Shown: in pieces, positions 58,050 through 64,000 of the stretch
How positions within the stretch are numbered: position 1 is the stretch's first letter
How the letters are laid out: each line of letters begins with the position of its first letter
NCBI RefSeq assembly: GCF_011745365.1
Contig: NW_024468909.1
Location: forward strand, 1,116,001 to 1,180,000
Direction of reading: 5' to 3'
DNA length: 64,000 nt
Origin: Cryphonectria parasitica EP155
Lineage: Eukaryota > Ascomycota > Sordariomycetes > Diaporthales > Cryphonectriaceae
Notes under the pieces: generated by a model
The model's database searches: none
Told to the model about the DNA's origin: nothing
Seen by the model: only the letters and a program-made list of their open reading frames with translations
Made by a program: the position numbers and the translations under genes

Positions 58050-59510
58050 ATGTGGAAAGACGTTGAATTTATTACGATCCTCTCACTCTGCGTGGCTGCG
58101 AGTTTCTCTCGGATCACACCTCTCGAACAGGCTTTCATTTATAGCACATCTGGAAGGGCCACATCGTGCGCGACAGTCCCATTGCCTTTCCCACAATGGT
58201 CTTCATTGCCACAACAAACCACGATGCCTGACCCTTTCCTGCCTCTTGGCCTCACCACCACATCCAACGCGGGCAATGACTCCCTCACAGACTTCGCCCA
58301 GGCCGTCATGGATGGCAAAGCCAGTGGTCGTATCCAGACTCCTGACGAGTGGTACGCATGCCGACAGCCAGAGATCCTGCAGCTGCTTCAGGACTATCAA
58401 TACGGCTACTATCCAGATCATTCCGACGAGAATGTGACCGCAACGCGATCCGGGAACATTATCACCATTGCTGTCACGGCGGGCGGGAAAACAGGGAAAT
58501 TCGTGGCTGATATCCAGTTACCCCTTGGAGCGAGCCAAACCGCTCCTGTGCCCGTCGTGATAAATATTGGTGGCATGGACAACAGTCCTTATATCGCCGC
58601 GGGAATCGCCATTGTCGGCTTCGAGTACACGTCCGTTGCTGCGGATAGCAATGGTAAGACTGGGGCGTTTTGGGATATCTACAGTGGCAGAGACATCGGT
58701 AACCAAGTCATCTTGAGCATGTATCTTCATTCCATCACGGAGACTGACTTAAATTCCGCGTCTTTCTTTTTACGCACACAGGAGTTCTCACAGCGTGGGC
58801 TTGGGGTTTTCACCGCGTTCTTGATGCTCTCAACCTCACTGTGCCAGAGATCGATCCGGCGCGCGTCGGTGTGACAGGATGCTCGCGGCTTGGAAAGGGC
58901 GCCCTCGCAGCCGGCCTGTTCGACACGCGCATCACACTGACCATGCCCATGTCCAGCGGTGTTCAGGGCCTGGGTCCATACAGATTTCACAATCTGAGCG
59001 GGCAGGACGAAACCCTCGAGAACTCCAAGGCCGGGGCGCCATGGTGGAGTGATAATGAATTGGGCACCTTTGTGAATCACTCGGAGTGGCTCCCCTATGA
59101 TGCTCACACCATTGCTGCTGCGATTGCGCCGCGGGCACTGGTCATTGACCAAGGGACCGGTGATCCATATACAAACAGCAAGGGGACAGCCATCATCGTA
59201 TACCCGGCTGCTAAGCTCGTGTATGAGTGGTTGGGTGTTGGTGATAGGATTGGCATGAGCGTGAGAAGCGGTGGACACTGTGATCTCAGTGGGTAGTAAG
59301 TCTCACATTTGCTCCCTTGAAATGAGCTATCGACATGTGTATATCCCTCAAGATGTGCTGACCATACTTCAAAGTACTTCTGTTCTACAGTTTGTTGAGA
59401 AGATCTTGCTGGGGAAGAACATTACGCAGGATTATGATGATCTCAGCGCGTATGGGGGTGCCATGTCCTCAGCCTACCCTTGGGCAACAGCTGTACCTTC
59501 GATCTCATAA
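58050..59510 (+). CDS. Glucuronoyl methylesterase, carbohydrate esterase family 15
   Basis: Exons 58050-58698, 58782-59295 and 59375-59510 (introns 83 and 79 nt) give 432 aa. I chose the ATG at 58050 because MWKDVEFITILSLCVAASFS is a good signal peptide; the in-frame ATG at 58008 would place 14 polar residues before it. The serine nucleophile lies in the family motif GVTGCSRLGKGA, completed after the first splice, and the catalytic His in SVRSGGHCDLSGYTS, completed across the second. PVPVVINIGGMDNSPYIA and the DIYSGRDIG region fit the CE15 core. The enzyme hydrolyses the ester between lignin alcohols and 4-O-methyl-glucuronic acid on xylan. No CBM1 is attached. It is secreted. The 3' end faces the epimerase gene about 80 nt away. 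Confidence 0.92.
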
Positions 59511-59589
59511 TAGGACAAACAACGGATGAAACCGTGGGGGTTTTGGAGGTGCTTTTCGATATCTATAGCCTCGTTTTTTCTAGTCTAGT

Positions 59590-60648
59590 CTATGCTTTCA
59601 ACGAGTCAATATACTCCTTCACCAAATCCTCCACCTTCGTGTCCCTCAACAGTCCCAGCCGATCCGGCGTACTTGGGTCGAAATCCTCCGGCCAGCTCCT
59701 CAGGATCCTCTCAAACTCGGGGTTCGTCTCCTCCCTCAACAGCTTCAGCTTGTCCTCGCCCCCAAACTTGGCCAGCGCGTCCATCATCTCTTGTATCGTA
59801 GTAGACACACCAGGGAACATGATATGCCTCTGATGCCTCGGCAGTGCGTCGCTCTTCAGGTTCAACACCCGCACCAGGTTCTCGATCGTGCTGCTCGGCG
59901 AGCATATGTACGTCCGGTACGACCGGTCCGTCAGCGGGATCACGCACTCCTCACCCTTCATAGGCTCGCGGAACATGCCGGACAGGAAGGACGGCGCCGC
60001 ATTACTAGGCGCACCGGGCCGCACGACCACGGTGGGGAAGCGCACGGCGAAGGCGTCGATGAAGCCCTTGCGGTGCATGTCGTTGAGAATGATCTCGGTC
60101 GAGAACTTGTGCGCGCCGTAGGTCCCCTCAGGCGTCGGCGTCGTGGCGTCCGTGATCACTTTGGGCAGCGGCTGTCCGTAGACGGCCTGTGAGCTGGAGT
60201 AGACAACGCGGACACCCGGGTTGGTCTGGCGCAGGGCCAAGAGCAGGTTGCGTACGCTCTCGACATTAACTTTCATCGACTGGTTTAGGTTGCATTGGTC
60301 AGCTTTTGTTTCTTTGTCTCTCGACTGTTTTCCTTCTTTCCTCAAGTCTCAAAATTTCAAACTTACCAAGTCAAAGTTGGCTTCTGACCCCGCAGACATA
60401 ATGCCGTGGAAGATGAAAATGGCATGTAGTGGCTGTGCAGCCTCAATCAACGTCTTCACGAAGGCCTGGTCGCAAATATCGCCCTTCAAGCACTTTGCAT
60501 TCTCCGGATGCGCGACACCCTCAGGCACCTTGGGCTGCACGAGATCCGTCAACACGACGTTGTAACCATCGTTCAGGAGACGCTTCGCCAGCATGGGGCC
60601 GATCATGCCGCCGGCCCCGGTGATTATGACATTCTTTGAGATGGACAT
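59590..60648 (-). CDS. NAD-dependent epimerase/dehydrogenase, extended SDR (DenD-like)
   Basis: Exons 60648-60367 and 60279-59590 (87-nt intron) give 323 aa. NVIITGAGGMIGPMLAKRLL at residues 6-25 holds the GxxGxxG NAD-binding loop and VVLTDL supplies the Asp that selects NAD. The active site has SSSQAVYG and Tyr/Lys in GTYGAHKFSTE. RFPTVVVRPGAPSNAAPSFL follows, typical of the branch that includes bacterial D-erythronate 2-dehydrogenase (DenD) and related sugar-acid enzymes rather than classical UDP-galactose 4-epimerases. The assignment to that branch is from motif memory and moderate. Full length for the family (about 320). Cytosolic, no signal peptide. Convergent with the CE15 gene and in the same direction as the MFS gene upstream. 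Confidence 0.87.
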
Positions 60649-61642
60649 GCTGTCGAGCTGTGTGGATGTGTGTGGATGGGGGACGATTGCGGTTGTCGGG
60701 AGTCCTCAACGCCGTCTATGGTCAGAGTGAAGATTCTTATAAGGAACTCATGAATTTTCTATGAAGCTCTGTCATCGCTGAGTGACTTTCAGCCTGCTCT
60801 TAGAGGCATCCACTGCCATCGTCACTACTTCGCATGCTGCGCTACTAATTGCCGCGTCTCGAGGACCGCGTCACGAGGTCGCATTCTGCCTGGTGTAGAC
60901 AAGGTTTAGACTGCCCATGGCTCCACACATAACGAGTCAACGTGTGGGGGCCCGAACATCATTGCCCCGGATCAGCAAAATGAACCCATAATTCGGGTGT
61001 GAACTGTATGCACAAACAAGCCCCCGCAGGACACCGTTTCCAGGCTGGATAATACCTCAGAAGTCGGGCGGGGTATTCCACTTTTGGTTGAAGTGTCGGG
61101 GTACAAATGTGGGCGAGCTGTACATAATGAGATATAGGCAGCTTCGAGGGCATATTTTAAATGTTGAGTTAAAATTTATGCCTTGCTGAATGAGTTTACC
61201 CCTCGACTGGGACGAAGTATAGACGAGACTGTCTAATTTGTTTCTAATCTAGTTTTTGTTTAAACTCTCTGATTCGCATGAAGGAGCGGTCTCAGATTCC
61301 AAAATTACGAGCAAGAGATTGAGATGGAATGGGTCTATCTACCCGGGGTTGATCTGCCTTCAAACTCCCCCTTTTCTTGCAAATGCGAGAAGCCGAGATA
61401 CCAAGTGTAGCATCAGTATGCATGAGATCATGTCAGAGAGACGATGAGCAACACTCAATGGCTTACATGCTGTATGTGTCCTTGCAAAAAAAAAAACCCC
61501 CAAAAAAAAAAAACCGCCAAATGAAGTACTGATGCTTTTTCTAATGCAATGAGCCATATGACACGTTCAAGGTCAAATGGATAGTGTGAATCTTCGAATT
61601 TGTGATGCGTCGCTTAGCCAGCTACGAAATACTTTGTACTTT
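60649..61642. other. Intergenic, A/C homopolymer block
   Basis: About 1 kb holding the promoter of the epimerase gene and the 3' flank of the MFS gene. An A11-C5-A12 block lies at 61486-61513. No coding frame with motifs. Confidence 0.6.
61486..61513. repeat. A11-C5-A12 homopolymer block
   Basis: Three adjacent mononucleotide runs. Possibly the trace of a poly-A insertion with a C-run split; likely unstable in length. Confidence 0.85.
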
Positions 61643-63252
61643 TTAATTCGGGTACCTCCGGAGCAAGACCTGCAAGGCAAGGTATGAGACAATACCAGTA
61701 AAGCAAAGCCCGCTGATGACGCCAAAACCCATGAGATACTTGGGCGCATCGCCAGACGGAAACAGATATGCACCATAAATCTGTGCCAAGTTACCCATGG
61801 CGTTGACGATGGCAAGGCTGATGCCCCTGACTTCATGATTCATAGACCCAAACGTCGTCGACGCGTACGCCAGCGAGAGTGCATTGGAGGCCCAGAGACC
61901 GCTGGCCATGATGACAAGCAGAGCATACCTCGCGTGAAAGTTGTACACAACACAGGTGATGATCGCGCACACCATGGCGAGCCCCATCCAGGCGCCCAGT
62001 GCGTAGCCACGGTACTGGGGTTTCTTGTCCATGAAAACGCTGTTGATGGCAGTGCAGATGAAGGCAGCCAGGTAGATGGGGACTGTCATGTACTGAGTGA
62101 CGGCGCCGCTGTAGCCGAGGCCCTCTACGAGAGTTGGGTAGAAGTATGACAGCGTGGACGAGCCGACGACAGCCATGTAGCCGACAACGAAGATCCAGGT
62201 TCTCCAGTTGAGGACGGAGTGTTTCAGGGCTGTGAGGTGGCCCATCTTCTCTTCGCCCACCACTGGTCTGGACCATTGGAGTCGCTTGGTTGCTAATTCA
62301 CGTTCTCGGTCGGTGAGGCGCTTCGTGTTGGCAGGGAAGTCCAGGAGGAGAAAGGATGCGACTATTGACCATCCTGCAGTGGCAGCTCCTTCAACCTGTC
62401 ATTGAGGAATAGTATTGATCAGTCAGAGAGTGTCATTCATTACCAGGCCACACATACGATGCGGCATAAGGCAAGACTCACAACAAAGAGCCATCTCCAA
62501 CCTGGGAGGCCGTGTGCACCGTCCAAGTTCTGCTCGATAGCACCGGCTATAAGCCCGCCAAAGGCACCAGACAGGATCGCAGCCGAAATGTAGACACCGA
62601 AGCGTTTAGCCTGTTCGTTTGGCTTATACCATGACGATAATATGAGGAGGACACCCGGCGCGAACCCGGACTCGAGGACCCCCACGACGACTCTTAACCC
62701 AACAAGTGCTTGGTAGTTGGGTACCCAGGCCATTGCGATTGTGACACAGCCCCAGAGGAACATGATGGTAGGAAGAAAAATGGACGGTCTCGTTCGAGCT
62801 AAGATCATGCTGTGTTGGGTTATGCAGGTTAGCAAAGTGTCACAAGGCAACAGTTGTCCCTGTCCTGGAAGTTGGCGTACTTGGAGGGCACTTCGCAGAC
62901 GACATAGCCGATGAAGAAGACTGTGAGAGCCATTGAATACTCGTTCGAACCGAGACCAAGATCTGTTGCCATGCCAGACGTCTTTGCGTTGCCGATGCTG
63001 ATTTGCGAGTACAGTGTTAGCGTTGACGGAAAAGTCCTCGAAATGAGTTCCAATAACTCACTTGGTGCGGTCCATGTACGAGAGAAGGTACATGCACCAG
63101 ATGGCGGGCAAGAGATAGAGGTCAATCTTGCGTACAAGCTTGCGCTCCTCTTCGGTATCGGGTACATAGTCATCCACTGCACCAATCTCATGAGGCTTGG
63201 GAAGATCGACTTGCGTCTCTTCATCATGCTGGCTTCCTGGCTTGCCGTCCAT
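61643..63252 (-). CDS. MFS transporter, anion:cation symporter (ACS/DAL5-like) family
   Basis: Exons 63252-63062, 62997-62881, 62809-62482 and 62395-61643 (introns 64-86 nt) give 462 aa. It starts MDGKPGSQHDEETQVDLPK. TM1 is LYLLPAIWCMYLLSYMDRTN, completed over the first splice, followed by IGNAKTSGM, as in the Dal5/Tna1 group. Further marks are GYVVCEVPSNMIL, LVGLRVVVGVLESGFAPGVL, ILSSWYKPNEQAKRFGVY and, in the second half, MGFGVISGLCFTGIVSYLAL. Twelve TM helices can be placed. The ACS family carries organic anions: allantoate, nicotinate, tartrate and sugar acids. The substrate is not readable. The exons are small at the 5' end, so partial models are likely. Confidence 0.9.
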
Positions 63253-64000
63253 GTTGTCTGGAGGAGGAGTAAAGAGTCCAAGGGTGAGAATGCCTGTATC
63301 CAGCGTGTTGTCGTCACGGGGTAATTATAACAAGATGTAATCGAGTCGGGAGTGAGGCTCGAGAGGGATCGGCAGGAGTCGAGGTCTTTAAGTTAAGCAT
63401 ATAATGACCTGTTGCTTGTCCTGGTTCTCTTGTACTCATACCTCTCTACCCCACGATTCGGTTCACTCGGCTGATGTTCAAGGGAGGGTAGCTCCGAGCC
63501 TCTGCGATGCTAGGCTCGCCAAAAGATGGCCTGAGGTGTTTTGGACGGCTGTGTTAATTTCAGCCTAGGTGGCATCGTTAGTCTGGGCTGAACCCATCAA
63601 GGATGTTTGACAACTGGGCAGAGGAGTCAAAGACCAGTACGGAATTTAGCAATAGCCAGAGTCTCCTCCCAGTTCATCAGGTGGGGTCTGGGGCCCCGCG
63701 TCCCCAGATATTATCCTGACTCGGTGAGTGTGGATGATTCATCTCCCCCTCCCCCCCGCGATCTGCCTTGAAAATCCTTACTAGATTGTCAAAGCGTACC
63801 AAATAGCTGGGCCGTTGTTGAGGAGAACCACGAGACGCGGGCGGTAACAAAGAGCTAGCTAAGAAACTTGTGTGCGGCTGCTGGCACGCGGGATTTATTC
63901 CGTGTAACACTTACCTGCTGGCGCTCAAGCATAGGCGAGCTCGTCGGAGCGCGGAGTAGCCTAGTATTAAGTGAGAACTATTCTAGATAGATCTATATTC
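63253..64000. other. Right-edge intergenic region
   Basis: About 0.75 kb: promoter of the MFS transporter gene and unassigned flank to the window end. A minus-strand frame at 63677-63910 has no motif. No gene supported. Confidence 0.55.

Overview
The window is nuclear DNA of a filamentous ascomycete, most likely a Sordariomycete-type member of Pezizomycotina. The evidence is short GT-AG introns of about 57-121 nt, intron-bearing tRNA genes, and typical families: HET-domain protein, PTH11-like rhodopsin-fold receptor, AA9 lytic polysaccharide monooxygenase, CE15 glucuronoyl esterase, CRH-type GH16 and CFEM-like surface protein. No bacterial, phage or intact transposon sequence was seen. Coding parts are GC-rich and flanks are AT-richer. 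Exon chains were assembled by hand from splice signals, reading phase and family motifs; exon coordinates are in each entry.

Left part (1-15 kb): the 3' part of a coiled-coil protein (+), a PTH11-like seven-TM protein (+), an intron-containing tRNA-Gln(CUG) (+), a decayed membrane-protein relic (about 7.1-8.2 kb, -), a GPI-anchored CRH-like cell-wall transglycosylase (+), an unrecognised polytopic membrane protein (+) and an intron-containing tRNA-Phe(GAA) (-).

Middle (15-38 kb): a large five-exon calpain-type cysteine protease (-), then about 7.3 kb with no conventional gene but one 48-codon proline-rich reading frame, a mucin-like single-pass surface protein (+), a NiCoT nickel/cobalt transporter (-), an AA9 LPMO (+), the tRNA pseudouridine synthase PUS1 with a separate C-terminal exon (+), and a six-exon seven-TM receptor-like protein (-).

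Right part (38-64 kb): a POT/PTR2 peptide transporter (-), Mediator subunit MED22 (-), a prodomain-less metacaspase (-), an SDR oxidoreductase (-), a GNAT acetyltransferase (-), a HET-domain protein (+), a PLAC8 cysteine-rich protein (+), RIO1 kinase (-), a CE15 glucuronoyl esterase (+), a DenD-like NAD-dependent epimerase/dehydrogenase (-) and an ACS/DAL5-type MFS transporter (-).

Most genes are unrelated housekeeping and surface functions. The one grouping that reads like a pathway is the last three genes (58.0-63.3 kb): an esterase that frees glucuronoyl units from lignin-xylan, an SDR of the sugar-acid dehydrogenase type, and an organic-anion class MFS transporter. Together with the AA9 LPMO they fit plant-biomass use. 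No clearly new multi-gene system was found. The most notable unexplained items are the 48-aa proline-rich frame in the gene desert, the decayed membrane-protein relic and a small Cys-rich candidate frame at 44.6-45.0 kb.
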